Shown: positions 17,314-26,445 of the stretch, one piece after another
Layout of the letters: each line of letters begins with the position of its first letter
Numbering within the stretch: position 1 is the first letter of the stretch
Virus record (IMG/VR): IMGVR_UViG_3300025276_004419
Span: 1 to 64,000 of that record
Reading direction: 5' to 3' (one strand)
From: a virus
DNA length: 64,000 nucleotides
Notes under the pieces: generated by a model
Told to the model about the DNA's origin: nothing
The model's database searches: none
What the model saw: the letters and a program-made list of their open reading frames with translations, nothing else
Translations under genes and position numbers: made by a program

Positions 17314-19902
17314 GTGGCTCAAATTAATATACTAAATACCTCAGGAAGTGACGTAACAGTTCCAGCTAATGGAAACGTTGCGATTTTTTCTTCTGGTTCG
17401 CTAGGAGACGAAGGTCTATTTTTAAAAGAATCTAATGGTAATATCATAGAAGTAGGTTCTGGAGGCGGAGGTGGCTCTGGTAGCTCTGGTTCTTCGGGTA
17501 CTTCTGGATCAAGTGGTTCTTCTGGTACTTCAGGTCAAGGTGTCCCTGCTGGGGGTACCGTAGATCAAGTATTAGCTAAAGTTGATGGTACTGACTACAA
17601 TACAACATGGGTAGACCAATCAGGTGGAGGTGCAGGTAGTTCAGGTAGCTCAGGTACTTCAGGTGCTGACGGTTCTTCAGGTTCATCAGGTACATCAGGT
17701 GCCGACGGTAGTTCAGGTTCATCAGGTACTTCAGGAAGTGATGGTGCTGATGGTTCATCAGGTAGCTCAGGTACTTCAGGAGCAGACGGTTCAAGTGGTT
17801 CAAGCGGTACTTCAGGAGCAGACGGATCTTCAGGTTCATCAGGAACCTCAGGTGCAGATGGTTCAAGTGGCTCATCCGGTACATCAGGTAACGACGGTTC
17901 ATCAGGTTCATCAGGAACTTCAGGTGCTGATGGTTCATCTGGATCAAGTGGTACCTCAGGTATAGGTACAGATGGTAGCTCAGGTAGTTCAGGTACTTCA
18001 GGTGCCGATGGTTCATCAGGTTCCTCAGGTACTTCAGGTGCCGACGGATCTTCAGGTTCATCAGGTACTTCAGGTGCAGACGGATCTTCAGGTTCATCAG
18101 GTACTTCAGGTGCGGACGGTTCATCAGGTTCTTCAGGAACCTCAGGTATAGGAACAGACGGATCAAGCGGTTCATCCGGTACTTCAGGTGCTGATGGTTC
18201 AAGTGGTAGTTCAGGTACCTCAGGAGCAACAGGTGCTGATGGAGATAGATATCAAACCGTTTCAACCTCAACATTTACATTAGGTGTTAGTGGTACTCTT
18301 ACTGTAGGAACAGGATTAGCATATTCAATAGCTCAACAAATTTTAATAGTATTAGATGCTTCAAATTACCAAGTAAGTGAAGTAACAGCATATAATTCAG
18401 GAACAGGAGTAATAACATTTGCCACACCAACAGAATTAGTAGGTTCAGGTACAGCTTCCTCTTGGGATGTTAACTTAGCAGGTGCCTCAGGTGGTGATGG
18501 TAGTTCAGGTTCCTCAGGTACTTCAGGTGCTGACGGTTCTTCAGGTTCCTCAGGTACTTCAGGTGCTGACGGTTCTTCAGGTTCATCAGGTACTTCGGGT
18601 GCTGACGGTTCTTCAGGTTCATCAGGTACATCAGGTATAGGAACAGACGGATCAAGTGGTTCATCAGGAACTTCAGGTGCAGAAGGATCTTCAGGTTCAT
18701 CAGGTACATCAGGTGCAGACGGATCTTCAGGATCTTCAGGTACATCGGGTGCGGATGGTTCATCAGGTAGTTCAGGGTCATCAGGGACCTCAGGTATAGG
18801 TACAGATGGTTCAAGTGGTTCATCCGGTACTTCAGGTGCAGATGGTTCAAGTGGTTCTTCAGGTACATCAGGTATAAATGGTTCTTCAGGATCTTCAGGT
18901 ACTTCAGGTGCAGATGGTTCTTCAGGATCTTCAGGTACATCAGGTGCCGACGGTTCATCAGGTTCATCAGGAACCTCAGGTATAGGAACGGACGGAAGCT
19001 CAGGTTCATCTGGTACTTCAGGTGCCGATGGTAGCTCAGGCAGCTCAGGTACTTCAGGTACAGACGGATCTTCAGGTACTTCTGGTACTTCAGGTATCGC
19101 AGGTGCAGCAGGTTCATCAGGTTCATCAGGAACAAGTGGTGCTGACGGTTCATCAGGTTCATCAGGAACTTCAGGTCAAGGTGTCCCAGCAGGTGGTACT
19201 GCAGATCAGGTATTATCTAAAATTGATGGTACTGACTACAATACAGCATGGGTAGATCAATCAGGTGGGGGTGGTACTTCATATAACCCAGTAGTTAGAT
19301 ATATAGTAACTGCAGCTGGTAATTCATCTCAAGTAACTTCTTCAGGTAACATAGAAAGTAATTTGACTTGGTCACGTTCGGGTACAGTATTAACTATAAC
19401 TTCTGTAGCACACGGTTTAACAACTGGTGATTATATTGTTATTAGAAATATGAGTTCAGATTACTTGTATGTTGCAGCGGGCGCTCCAACAGTTGATACA
19501 CTTACTTGTACTGTACCTGCTACAGGAGGTACTAGTGGTGCGGAAGGTGCTTATATTGCAGCATTTGATATTACAGCTTTAAGTAATAGTACTTTGACAG
19601 TAGCTTCCCCAAGTGCCGGTAATTGTCAGTTACATTCGATCACCCATTTCTTAGATGTTATGGAAGATAGTAGTATAACAGTAACTGTACCTTCAAATGC
19701 ACTTTCAAATGGTGCAGGTGGTAATAGTTCACTAAGTACTAAAATACCTCCTACATTTAACTATTTTAATGTTGGTGGAGGTACTTCAGCTAGAGTAGGT
19801 GCAGCTTCTGTATCATTCAGTACATCAGGTACATTTAATGTTTATACATTATCAGGTGGTTTAGATACATTTGGAGATTGTTTATACATGCTACAATTTT
19901 AA
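17314..19902 (+). CDS. Ser/Thr-rich collagen-like fibre protein 1 (GTG start)
   Basis: This is an 862-residue fibre protein starting with GTG. After about 45 beta-rich residues it is built of Gly-X-Y triplets ([12 protein letters not shown]), with almost no proline or lysine inside the repeats. The repeat is broken near residues 308-388 by a beta domain (DRYQTVSTSTFTLGVSG ... ASSWDVNLAG) that occurs in many phage tail fibres. A spacer, GVPAGGT.DQVL.K.DGTDYNT.WVDQ, appears twice, before and after the repeat block. The last 200 residues are a non-repetitive beta domain, probably the receptor-binding or trimerisation end. Short interruptions such as GIGTDG break the triplet phase. Ser/Thr-rich triplets are plausible O-glycosylation targets for the enzymes at 34-40 kb. 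Confidence 0.88.
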   Translation: MAQINILNTSGSDVTVPANGNVAIFSSGSLGDEGLFLKESNGNIIEVGSGGGGGSGSSGSSGTSGSSGSSGTSGQGVPAGGTVDQVLAKVDGTDYNTTWVDQSGGGAGSSGSSGTSGADGSSGSSGTSGADGSSGSSGTSGSDGADGSSGSSGTSGADGSSGSSGTSGADGSSGSSGTSGADGSSGSSGTSGNDGSSGSSGTSGADGSSGSSGTSGIGTDGSSGSSGTSGADGSSGSSGTSGADGSSGSSGTSGADGSSGSSGTSGADGSSGSSGTSGIGTDGSSGSSGTSGADGSSGSSGTSGATGADGDRYQTVSTSTFTLGVSGTLTVGTGLAYSIAQQILIVLDASNYQVSEVTAYNSGTGVITFATPTELVGSGTASSWDVNLAGASGGDGSSGSSGTSGADGSSGSSGTSGADGSSGSSGTSGADGSSGSSGTSGIGTDGSSGSSGTSGAEGSSGSSGTSGADGSSGSSGTSGADGSSGSSGSSGTSGIGTDGSSGSSGTSGADGSSGSSGTSGINGSSGSSGTSGADGSSGSSGTSGADGSSGSSGTSGIGTDGSSGSSGTSGADGSSGSSGTSGTDGSSGTSGTSGIAGAAGSSGSSGTSGADGSSGSSGTSGQGVPAGGTADQVLSKIDGTDYNTAWVDQSGGGGTSYNPVVRYIVTAAGNSSQVTSSGNIESNLTWSRSGTVLTITSVAHGLTTGDYIVIRNMSSDYLYVAAGAPTVDTLTCTVPATGGTSGAEGAYIAAFDITALSNSTLTVASPSAGNCQLHSITHFLDVMEDSSITVTVPSNALSNGAGGNSSLSTKIPPTFNYFNVGGGTSARVGAASVSFSTSGTFNVYTLSGGLDTFGDCLYMLQF
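17455..18246 (+). repeat. Gly-Ser-Ser/Gly-Thr-Ser triplet tract, fibre 1, first block
   Basis: Tandem 9-12-codon units of the type [12 protein letters not shown]. Ser and Gly codons vary from unit to unit, so the DNA is less repetitive than the protein. The spacer near 17533-17630 lies inside. Confidence 0.9.
18478..19274 (+). repeat. Gly-Ser-Ser/Gly-Thr-Ser triplet tract, fibre 1, second block
   Basis: Same unit as the first block, continuing after the inserted beta domain and ending with the second copy of the GVPAGGT spacer at about 19174-19272. Confidence 0.9.
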
Positions 19903-19928
19903 AAGAATAAAACCTAAAAAAAACATAG

Positions 19929-19954
19929 AGCCCTCCATTTGGGGGGCTTTTTTT
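19929..19954 (+). terminator. Rho-independent terminator after fibre 1
   Basis: AGCCCTCC pairs with GGGGGGCT (one G-U pair) around an ATTT loop, followed by seven T. It is directly followed by a late-type motif. Confidence 0.88.
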
Positions 19955-19970
19955 CATATTTATAATAAAT
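19955..19970 (+). promoter_or_regulatory. Late-promoter-like motif before fibre 2 leader
   Basis: CATATTTATAATAAAT follows the terminator directly. The gene start is 53 bases further on, leaving a leader that contains a hairpin and a short reading frame. Confidence 0.55.
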
Positions 19971-19972
19971 TC

Positions 19973-20004
19973 CTGTTTGGAGAATGAAAAACAGTATTAT
20001 TTAA
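19973..20004 (+). promoter_or_regulatory. Leader hairpin with six-codon reading frame before fibre 2
   Basis: CTGTTT (19973-19978) pairs with AAACAG (19989-19994). The loop GGAGAATGAA presents a Shine-Dalgarno-like GGAG and an ATG at 19984 that encodes MKNSII and then stops. A closely similar element precedes fibre 4 at 24602. The role is unknown; a translation or mRNA-stability leader is possible. Confidence 0.4.
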
Positions 20005-20023
20005 TAATACAATAACAATATAA

Positions 20024-22573
20024 ATGGCTAGACAATTATTTTACGGGAAATTATCCCCATTTACTCCAATAGGAAATGGTTCAAACTCTTATATTAGAGT
20101 TAGATTTGATGCTGCTACTGATTCTACTACATTAACTAATGTAACAGATGTATCCGGATTCCTAAATATAGATTTTGTACGTGTAGGACAAACATTAGTT
20201 GAAAGTTCAGCATTCCCATCAGGTACAGTTATTACAGCTGTAGATACGAGTGAAAATACTATTACAGTTACTGATTTACCTACAACAGCAGAATCTCAAG
20301 GATTAGGTAGAATTTCTCCTGCTCCTGGTGATTACTATATAGCATCAGCATCTATCACAGATCCTCAAGGTTTAATAAATTTTAATGATATTACAGGTAG
20401 TGCTGATACTGATTATGTTACAGATAGTATTATATACGGTGTTTTAGGACAAGCAGCAGACAGTAGTCAAAATATAATTACTGGGAGATTCCACAAATAT
20501 ACTATTTCAGAAGTATTTTATAGAAACCCAGTAGGGAATGAAGGTTCTATTTATATAGAATGGGGAGAAAAAGATACAGAAGCTAGTAGTGGAGATGAAT
20601 TATATCAATCTAACCAAGCTACAGCAATTGTAGGACTTTCTATTTCAGAATCTTTATCTCCTATATTTACTAGAAACCTTACAGGTATCCAAGATTTAAA
20701 TGTTGGGCAAGAAACAGCTGGTTATCAAATAGAAGTACAAGACTTTTTAGACGATCTATCAGTATCAGATATATTCTATACTGGCTCTTTAGTGCTAGGT
20801 AACGCTGGTAATCTCAATTTCGCAGGTTCAGGTGTCGAAGTGGAAAAGAGCGGTTCGGATGGCGTACTTATTAATATTACTGGCGGAGCTGGTGGTACAT
20901 CAGGTTCATCAGGTTCATCAGGTACATCTGGTATAGATGGTTCAAGTGGTTCATCAGGTACCTCAGGTGCAGATGGCAGCTCAGGAAGTTCAGGTACAAG
21001 TGGCTCATCAGGTTCATCAGGTACTTCAGGAGCAGACGGTAGCTCAGGTTCTTCAGGCACATCAGGTATAGATGGTTCAAGCGGTTCAAGCGGTACTTCA
21101 GGTGCCGATGGTAGTTCAGGATCTTCAGGTACATCCGGAGCCGATGGTTCATCAGGCTCAAGTGGTACATCAGGTAGTTCAGGTTCATCAGGCTCAAGTG
21201 GTACATCAGGTAGTTCAGGTTCATCAGGAACCTCAGGTGCAGATGGTAGTTCAGGAAGTTCAGGTACATCAGGGGCAGACGGTAGCTCAGGCTCAAGTGG
21301 CACTTCAGGTGCAGACGGTTCAAGCGGTTCAAGCGGTTCAAGCGGTACATCAGGTGCTGACGGTTCTTCAGGTTCAAGCGGTACTTCAGGAGCAGATGGT
21401 AGTTCAGGTAGTTCAGGTACTTCAGGTGCCGATGGTTCATCAGGTTCCTCAGGTACTTCAGGTGACGATGGTTCAAGTGGTAGTTCTGGCACATCAGGCA
21501 GTTCAGGTTCTTCAGGAACTTCGGGTGCAGACGGTAGCTCAGGCTCAAGCGGTACTTCAGGTGCGGACGGTTCAAGTGGTTCAAGTGGTTCTTCAGGAAC
21601 TTCAGGTGTAGATGGATCAAGTGGTTCTTCAGGAACTTCTGGAGTGGATGGTTCGAGTGGTTCAAGCGGTACTTCAGGTGCAGATGGTAGTTCAGGTAGT
21701 TCAGGTACAAGTGGTTCATCAGGTTCTTCAGGCACATCAGGCACATCAGGTGCAGATGGTTCATCAGGTTCAAGCGGTACTTCGGGCTCATCAGGTTCAT
21801 CAGGCACTTCAGGTGCAGATGGATCTTCAGGTTCAAGCGGTACTTCAGGTTCATCAGGTTCATCAGGCACATCAGGTGTAGCTGATATCTTAAATAATGC
21901 TGATCATAGACTTACTACAGCAAACGGTATATCAGGAGAATTACAAGCGGAAGCTGATTTTACATTTGACCCTACAGATACTGATAGACCTATTTTAACT
22001 TTAGGTGAAGTAAATAAAGTAGAATCTAAATTTGTAAGTTTTGGACGAACCATAATTAGCGGTTCGGATAGTAGTTCTACCACCCGTGGTTTAGAATTCC
22101 AAAACATTTCAGGTTCTACTTATAATTCTTATGTTAGACACAATGCTGAAATGGAGCTCGAATTATCGAGTAGTGTTGCTATTAATATAGCGGGTATTGT
22201 AAACAGAGGTGTTTCATCAAGTGGTGGTAGTTTAACAACAACTTTAACATATAAAGGTACCATAGGTACTAGTGCTCAAGTTGATGTATTATCAGCAGCA
22301 AATTTATCAATGGATTCTACCGACTATATAGGTCTCGTAGCTGATTATGCTATTGAAACTTCAATAGGTGCTAGAAGATTTGGAACAGTAAAGGTAACAT
22401 TTAATAATACTACATCAACAAACTCCGATATTTCTACTTTAGATCTTGGAAGTAGTACTTCAGCAGTTAGTTTTTCTACTACAGGAGATCCATTAGAATT
22501 ATTTGTAGTAAATAGTGATGCAACTAATACAGTAGACATAGCAATGTCATTTAAATTAATTTCAGTACCTTAA
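20024..22573 (+). CDS. Ser/Thr-rich collagen-like fibre protein 2
   Basis: This 849-residue fibre has a non-repetitive N-terminal region (residues 1 to about 285, beta-rich, probably the virion-attachment part). A Gly-X-Y tract of about 330 residues follows ([18 protein letters not shown] triplets, proline-free), then a C-terminal head of about 230 residues. The head opens with [13 protein letters not shown] and contains [12 protein letters not shown]...RFGTVKVTF. The last 100 residues are clearly related to the end of fibre 3, so the two share a paralogous tip domain. No lysine lies in the triplet tract. The gene has its own late-type motif and leader. Confidence 0.87.
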   Translation: MARQLFYGKLSPFTPIGNGSNSYIRVRFDAATDSTTLTNVTDVSGFLNIDFVRVGQTLVESSAFPSGTVITAVDTSENTITVTDLPTTAESQGLGRISPAPGDYYIASASITDPQGLINFNDITGSADTDYVTDSIIYGVLGQAADSSQNIITGRFHKYTISEVFYRNPVGNEGSIYIEWGEKDTEASSGDELYQSNQATAIVGLSISESLSPIFTRNLTGIQDLNVGQETAGYQIEVQDFLDDLSVSDIFYTGSLVLGNAGNLNFAGSGVEVEKSGSDGVLINITGGAGGTSGSSGSSGTSGIDGSSGSSGTSGADGSSGSSGTSGSSGSSGTSGADGSSGSSGTSGIDGSSGSSGTSGADGSSGSSGTSGADGSSGSSGTSGSSGSSGSSGTSGSSGSSGTSGADGSSGSSGTSGADGSSGSSGTSGADGSSGSSGSSGTSGADGSSGSSGTSGADGSSGSSGTSGADGSSGSSGTSGDDGSSGSSGTSGSSGSSGTSGADGSSGSSGTSGADGSSGSSGSSGTSGVDGSSGSSGTSGVDGSSGSSGTSGADGSSGSSGTSGSSGSSGTSGTSGADGSSGSSGTSGSSGSSGTSGADGSSGSSGTSGSSGSSGTSGVADILNNADHRLTTANGISGELQAEADFTFDPTDTDRPILTLGEVNKVESKFVSFGRTIISGSDSSSTTRGLEFQNISGSTYNSYVRHNAEMELELSSSVAINIAGIVNRGVSSSGGSLTTTLTYKGTIGTSAQVDVLSAANLSMDSTDYIGLVADYAIETSIGARRFGTVKVTFNNTTSTNSDISTLDLGSSTSAVSFSTTGDPLELFVVNSDATNTVDIAMSFKLISVP
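20882..21877 (+). repeat. Gly-Ser-Ser/Gly-Thr-Ser/Gly-Ala-Asp triplet tract, fibre 2
   Basis: About 1 kb of tandem Gly-X-Y codons. The complementary strand stays open over the same stretch because the repeat codons contain no stop in that frame; this is a by-product of the repeat. Confidence 0.9.
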
Positions 22574-22576
22574 TAG

Positions 22577-22593
22577 TAAGTGTAATACTTACA
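22577..22593 (+). other. Small hairpin between fibre 2 and fibre 3 genes
   Basis: GTAAGT pairs with ACTTAC around a 5-base loop just after the fibre 2 stop. There is no T-run, so it is not a clear terminator. AAGTATAATACGTATAACAG further on is a weak late-motif-like sequence. Confidence 0.3.
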
Positions 22594-22645
22594 TTTAAGT
22601 ATAATACGTATAACAGTAATAACAACAATAAAATAACGAAAACAA

Positions 22646-24508
22646 ATGGCTAACGAATTAGTAATTAGGGACGGATTAATTTCACTGGGTGGAATTAACT
22701 TTCCTTACAAAGCAGTAACTAGCACATATGCTATTACCGCCTCAGATTACATGGTGGATGCTACCTCTGGTACTTTCACTATTACATTACCCACATCAGT
22801 AGGGGTTGCTGGAAAAATATTTGAGGTTAAAAATAGTGGTGCTGGTACAATTACTGTTGCTACTACTTCAAGTCAAACTATAGATGGTGATCTTACTATT
22901 ACTTTAACTGAAAAACAAAATCTTTCAGTTCAGAGTGATGGTACAAATTGGATTGTAGGTGGAGCTAATGGTACTTCGGGTTCATCAGGAACATCAGGTT
23001 CATCAGGAACATCAGGTTCATCAGGAACATCAGGTAGTTCAGGTTCAAGCGGTACCTCAGGTTCATCAGGAACTTCAGGATCATCAGGAACTTCAGGTTC
23101 ATCAGGTACTTCAGGTAGCTCAGGATCATCAGGTACTAGTGGTTCATCAGGCTCATCAGGTACTAGTGGTTCATCAGGCTCATCAGGTACTAGTGGTTCA
23201 TCAGGAACATCAGGTAGCTCAGGTACTTCAGGTAGCTCAGGTTCAAGTGGTACATCAGGATCATCAGGTTCTTCAGGTACATCAGGTGCAGACGGATCTT
23301 CAGGTTCAAGCGGTACTTCAGGTTCAAGCGGTACTTCAGGATCATCAGGAACTTCAGGTTCAAGCGGTACTTCAGGTAGCTCAGGCTCATCAGGTACTAG
23401 TGGTTCATCAGGAACATCAGGTAGCTCAGGAACATCAGGTAGCTCAGGTAGCTCAGGTACATCAGGTAGCTCAGGTTCTTCAGGTACTTCAGGTTCATCT
23501 GGTACTAGTGGTTCATCTGGTACTTCAGGATCAAGTGGTACATCAGGTAGCTCAGGCTCATCAGGTACTTCAGGATCAGCAGGTAGCTCAGGCTCATCAG
23601 GAACTTCAGGATCGTCAGGAACTTCAGGTTCATCAGGTACTTCAGGATCAAGTGGTTCATCAGGTACTTCAGGATCAAGTGGTTCATCAGGAACTTCAGG
23701 ATCATCAGGAACTTCAGGTTCATCAGGGACTTCAGGTAGTTCGGGTTCAAGCGGTACTTCAGGATCATCAGGTACCTCAGGTTCATCAGGTACTTCAGGA
23801 TCAAGTGGCTCATCAGGTACTTCAGGTGCAGACGGTTCAAGCGGTTCAAGCGGTACTTCAGGTTCATCAGGAACTTCAGGTTCATCAGGTACTTCAGGAT
23901 CAAGTGGTTCATCAGGAACATCAGGATCGTCAGGTACATCAGGATCATCAGGTACATCAGGTAGTTCAGGATCATCAGGTACATCAGGTAGTTCAGGATC
24001 ATCAGGTACTTCAGGATCATCAGGTACATCAGGTAGTTCAGGATCATCAGGTACTTCAGGTGTAGCAGATATCTTAAACGATGGTCTAAATAGAGTAATC
24101 GTTGCTACAGGTACTAGTGGTGTTGTATTAGCTAAATCTAATCATATCTTTACTACTGATAGTTATACTCTTAACGGTGATATTACTAGACAAGGTACTA
24201 ATATTTCAGTTGTAAATGGTGCTAACGGAAACGTACTCGTAGCTTCAGGAACTGATTATATGGGTGCTGTTGTAGACTACTCATTTGAATCCTTAGTTGG
24301 ATCTCAAAGATTCGGTACTGTTAGAGTTAATTTCGATTCAGCAACTGCTGTAATGGATGAAACTTCAACAACTGATCTAAATGGTAGTACTGATACAGTA
24401 GTATTTAGTGTTGCAGTAGCAGGAGGTAATATGACTCTTAGTGTTGCTAATGGTATAGGTAGTACTATTGAATTAGTAGCTGTAGTTAATTTAATATTTA
24501 GAAACTAA
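22646..24508 (+). CDS. Ser/Thr-rich collagen-like fibre protein 3
   Basis: This 620-residue fibre starts with about 108 residues of beta structure. They include AITASDYMVDATSGTFTITL, VGVAGKIFEVKNSGAGTITV and a QTIDGD turn, a module often seen in phage fibres. Then come about 364 residues made almost wholly of GSS and GTS triplets, the purest Ser/Thr tract of the cluster, with no proline. The C-terminal head ([14 protein letters not shown], then DYMGAVVDYSFESL and RFGTVRVNF) is paralogous to that of fibre 2. The triplet tract should form an elongated trimeric shaft if it behaves as collagen; without proline or hydroxyproline it would need other stabilisation, for example glycosylation. Confidence 0.87.
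   Translation: MANELVIRDGLISLGGINFPYKAVTSTYAITASDYMVDATSGTFTITLPTSVGVAGKIFEVKNSGAGTITVATTSSQTIDGDLTITLTEKQNLSVQSDGTNWIVGGANGTSGSSGTSGSSGTSGSSGTSGSSGSSGTSGSSGTSGSSGTSGSSGTSGSSGSSGTSGSSGSSGTSGSSGSSGTSGSSGTSGSSGTSGSSGSSGTSGSSGSSGTSGADGSSGSSGTSGSSGTSGSSGTSGSSGTSGSSGSSGTSGSSGTSGSSGTSGSSGSSGTSGSSGSSGTSGSSGTSGSSGTSGSSGTSGSSGSSGTSGSAGSSGSSGTSGSSGTSGSSGTSGSSGSSGTSGSSGSSGTSGSSGTSGSSGTSGSSGSSGTSGSSGTSGSSGTSGSSGSSGTSGADGSSGSSGTSGSSGTSGSSGTSGSSGSSGTSGSSGTSGSSGTSGSSGSSGTSGSSGSSGTSGSSGTSGSSGSSGTSGVADILNDGLNRVIVATGTSGVVLAKSNHIFTTDSYTLNGDITRQGTNISVVNGANGNVLVASGTDYMGAVVDYSFESLVGSQRFGTVRVNFDSATAVMDETSTTDLNGSTDTVVFSVAVAGGNMTLSVANGIGSTIELVAVVNLIFRN
22970..24061 (+). repeat. GSS/GTS triplet tract, fibre 3
   Basis: About 1.1 kb of tandem Gly-Ser-Ser and Gly-Thr-Ser codons, with rare GAD and GSA triplets. 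Many exact sub-repeats of 20-40 bases are present, so local copy-number change by recombination is likely. Confidence 0.9.
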
Positions 24509-24536
24509 ATATAATATAACTTAATTTAAATAAATT

Positions 24537-24568
24537 TGCCCCTCCTCACGGAGGGGCATTTTTTTTTT
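24537..24568 (+). terminator. Rho-independent terminator after fibre 3
   Basis: GCCCCTCC pairs perfectly with GGAGGGGC around a TCAC loop, with flanking T and A also able to pair, and then a long T-run. Confidence 0.93.
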
Positions 24569-24579
24569 CCTCTATCTAA

Positions 24580-24596
24580 CATATGTATACCCGATA
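24580..24596 (+). promoter_or_regulatory. Late-motif variant CATATGTATACCCGATA before fibre 4
   Basis: This 17-base sequence is nearly identical to the one before the gp26-like gene at 42788 (CATATGTATACACGATA). Both follow a terminator and both precede a late gene. Confidence 0.5.
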
Positions 24597-24601
24597 TTAA
24601 C

Positions 24602-24647
24602 CTGTTGGACAATGAAAACAGAACTACGCAATGGCAAACGAATTTAA
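24602..24647 (+). promoter_or_regulatory. Leader hairpin and short reading frame before fibre 4
   Basis: CTGTT (24602-24606) pairs with AACAG (24617-24621). The loop presents GGACAATG, where the ATG at 24612 starts MKTELRNGKRI and then stops. This short frame overlaps the first codons of the fibre gene out of frame. It closely resembles the leader at 19973 and may couple translation of the fibre to the leader. Confidence 0.4.
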
Positions 24648-26442
24648 AATAAAGAATGGCCTGATTATTTCAGGCACTCTTCCCACAGCTCCTTCCGAAA
24701 ATACTGTATTAGTAATAGATTCAGACGGAGTAGTAAAAACAAAAGAAGCAGCAGCATCCTCAGGATCTTCTGGTACGTCAGGTAGTTCAGGTACATCCGG
24801 ATCAAGTGGTTCATCAGGTACATCAGGTATAAACGGTACAAGTGGATCAAGTGGTTCATCAGGTTCATCAGGCACTTCAGGTACTTCAGGTTTATCTGGA
24901 GTAAATGGTGCAGATGGTACTAATGGTACTTCAGGTACAACAGGTACAGGTGGTACTTCAGGTTCTTCAGGTTCATCAGGAACTTCTGGTTCATCAGGAA
25001 CTTCTGGTTCATCAGGTACTTCAGGTTCATCAGGAACTTCAGGAAACGCTGGTACATCAGGCTCAAGCGGTACTTCAGGTAGCTCAGGTACATCAGGTTC
25101 TTCAGGTTCATCTGGTACAAGTGGTACTTCAGGATCATCAGGCACTTCAGGATCATCAGGTACTTCAGGTTCATCAGGTACTTCAGGATCATCAGGTTCA
25201 AGTGGTACTTCAGGATCATCAGGCACTTCAGGATCATCAGGCACTTCAGGATCATCAGGTTCATCTGGTACAAGTGGCACATCAGGTACTGATGGTGTCG
25301 GTGGTTCATCAGGTAGCTCAGGAACATCTGGAACCAGCGGTTCATCAGGAACATCAGGGAGCTCAGGTACCTCAGGTGTAGATGGTAATAATGGTACTTC
25401 AGGATCAAGCGGTAGTTCAGGTACATCAGGAAGCTCAGGCACATCAGGAAGTTCAGGCACATCAGGAAGCTCAGGTACCTCAGGTTCTTCAGGTAGTTCA
25501 GGAACATCAGGCACATCAGGTAGCTCAGGATCTTCAGGTACTAGTGGTACATCAGGTTCATCAGGTACATCGGGTTCAAGCGGTACTTCAGGTTCAGCTA
25601 CTATTGCTAATTTAGGTAATAATAGAATAACTACATCAACAGGTGTGCAAGGTGCATTAAATGCAGAAGCTAATTTGTTATTTGATGGTAGTACATTAAC
25701 CGTAACAGGTGGTTTAACTGTAACAGGCAATACTACTTTAGGTAATGCTGGTACAGACGAAATTACACTAACAGGAAAAGTAGTTACTGATATTTTAACA
25801 GATGCCGCAGGAAATACTATAGGTGATGCTACTAATCCTTGGGAAATTATTGCTAATACAGTAAAAGCTAATTTAACTACAGGTGTTGATAACTCTGTAG
25901 TAATCAAAGATGCAGATGGTTTCCTAAAAACAGATGAGATTGATTCTCGTGTTTGGGGTTCAAGTTTAGTAGATGCTACAACAGGTGCTGCTACTAGAAT
26001 AGCAACATTTACAGATGCTAATTCAATTGAAGGAGATGCAAATGTTACCTGGGATGGTAATGAATTCCTTGTTCAAGGTGCATTAACCGCAAATGAGAAA
26101 AACTTTGATATACCACATCCATCTAAAGAAGGATGGAGACTTCGTCACTCTGTTATGGAGGGACCTGAAAGAGGTGTGTATGTTAGAGGAAAGATAAAAG
26201 ACAATAAAACTATTACACTTCCAGATTACTGGAAAGATTTAGTATACGAAGATAGTATATCAGTTCAATTAACAGCTATAGGCAAATCACGTGCTCATCA
26301 TGTGGTTAACGTAAATACCTCTACCATCACAATAGGTTGTACGTTTGGTTCTATTAACGCATATTACCACGTATATGCTGAAAGAAAAGCAGATACTCCG
26401 GTATTAGTTGAATACGAAGTAACAGAAAACATAACTAAGTAA
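24631..26442 (+). CDS. Ser/Thr-rich collagen-like fibre protein 4 with conserved virion C-terminal domain
   Basis: This 603-residue fibre has a short N-terminus (MANEFKIKNGLIISGTLPTA), a Gly-X-Y tract of about 280 residues (GSS, GTS, plus GTT, GND-like triplets) and a long C-terminal part. That part has TLTVTGGLTVTGNTTLGNAGT-type repeats and ends in a domain beginning DIPHPSKEGWRLRHSVMEGP with GVYVRGKIKDN and LPDYWKDLV. This last domain occurs at the end of many marine phage fibre and structural proteins. It probably forms the distal knob or a fibre-fibre joint. The stop is 3 bases before the start of the next fibre gene. Confidence 0.87.
   Translation: MANEFKIKNGLIISGTLPTAPSENTVLVIDSDGVVKTKEAAASSGSSGTSGSSGTSGSSGSSGTSGINGTSGSSGSSGSSGTSGTSGLSGVNGADGTNGTSGTTGTGGTSGSSGSSGTSGSSGTSGSSGTSGSSGTSGNAGTSGSSGTSGSSGTSGSSGSSGTSGTSGSSGTSGSSGTSGSSGTSGSSGSSGTSGSSGTSGSSGTSGSSGSSGTSGTSGTDGVGGSSGSSGTSGTSGSSGTSGSSGTSGVDGNNGTSGSSGSSGTSGSSGTSGSSGTSGSSGTSGSSGSSGTSGTSGSSGSSGTSGTSGSSGTSGSSGTSGSATIANLGNNRITTSTGVQGALNAEANLLFDGSTLTVTGGLTVTGNTTLGNAGTDEITLTGKVVTDILTDAAGNTIGDATNPWEIIANTVKANLTTGVDNSVVIKDADGFLKTDEIDSRVWGSSLVDATTGAATRIATFTDANSIEGDANVTWDGNEFLVQGALTANEKNFDIPHPSKEGWRLRHSVMEGPERGVYVRGKIKDNKTITLPDYWKDLVYEDSISVQLTAIGKSRAHHVVNVNTSTITIGCTFGSINAYYHVYAERKADTPVLVEYEVTENITK
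24757..25596 (+). repeat. GSS/GTS triplet tract, fibre 4
   Basis: About 840 bases of Gly-Ser-Ser and Gly-Thr-Ser codons with scattered GIN, GVN, GAD, GTN and GVG variants. Confidence 0.9.
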
Positions 26443-26445
26443 ACC

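Noticed and set aside
20776-21870. Long open frame (364 codons) on the minus strand, Pro/Glu/Val-rich
   Set aside because: It is the exact complement of the Gly-Ser-Ser/Gly-Thr-Ser tract of fibre 2; the repeat codons contain no stop in this frame. No start context or promoter; composition is fully explained by the repeat.
22970-24061. Tandem short DNA repeats that might suggest a CRISPR array
   Set aside because: There are no conserved direct repeats with unique spacers of fixed size. The repeats are codons of a continuous reading frame.
17576-25615. Several Leu/Met/Asn- or Gln/Val/His-rich frames inside the Ser/Thr repeat region on both strands
   Set aside because: All are alternate-frame readings of the TCAGGT-type repeat units; none has a start signal or non-repeat sequence of its own.
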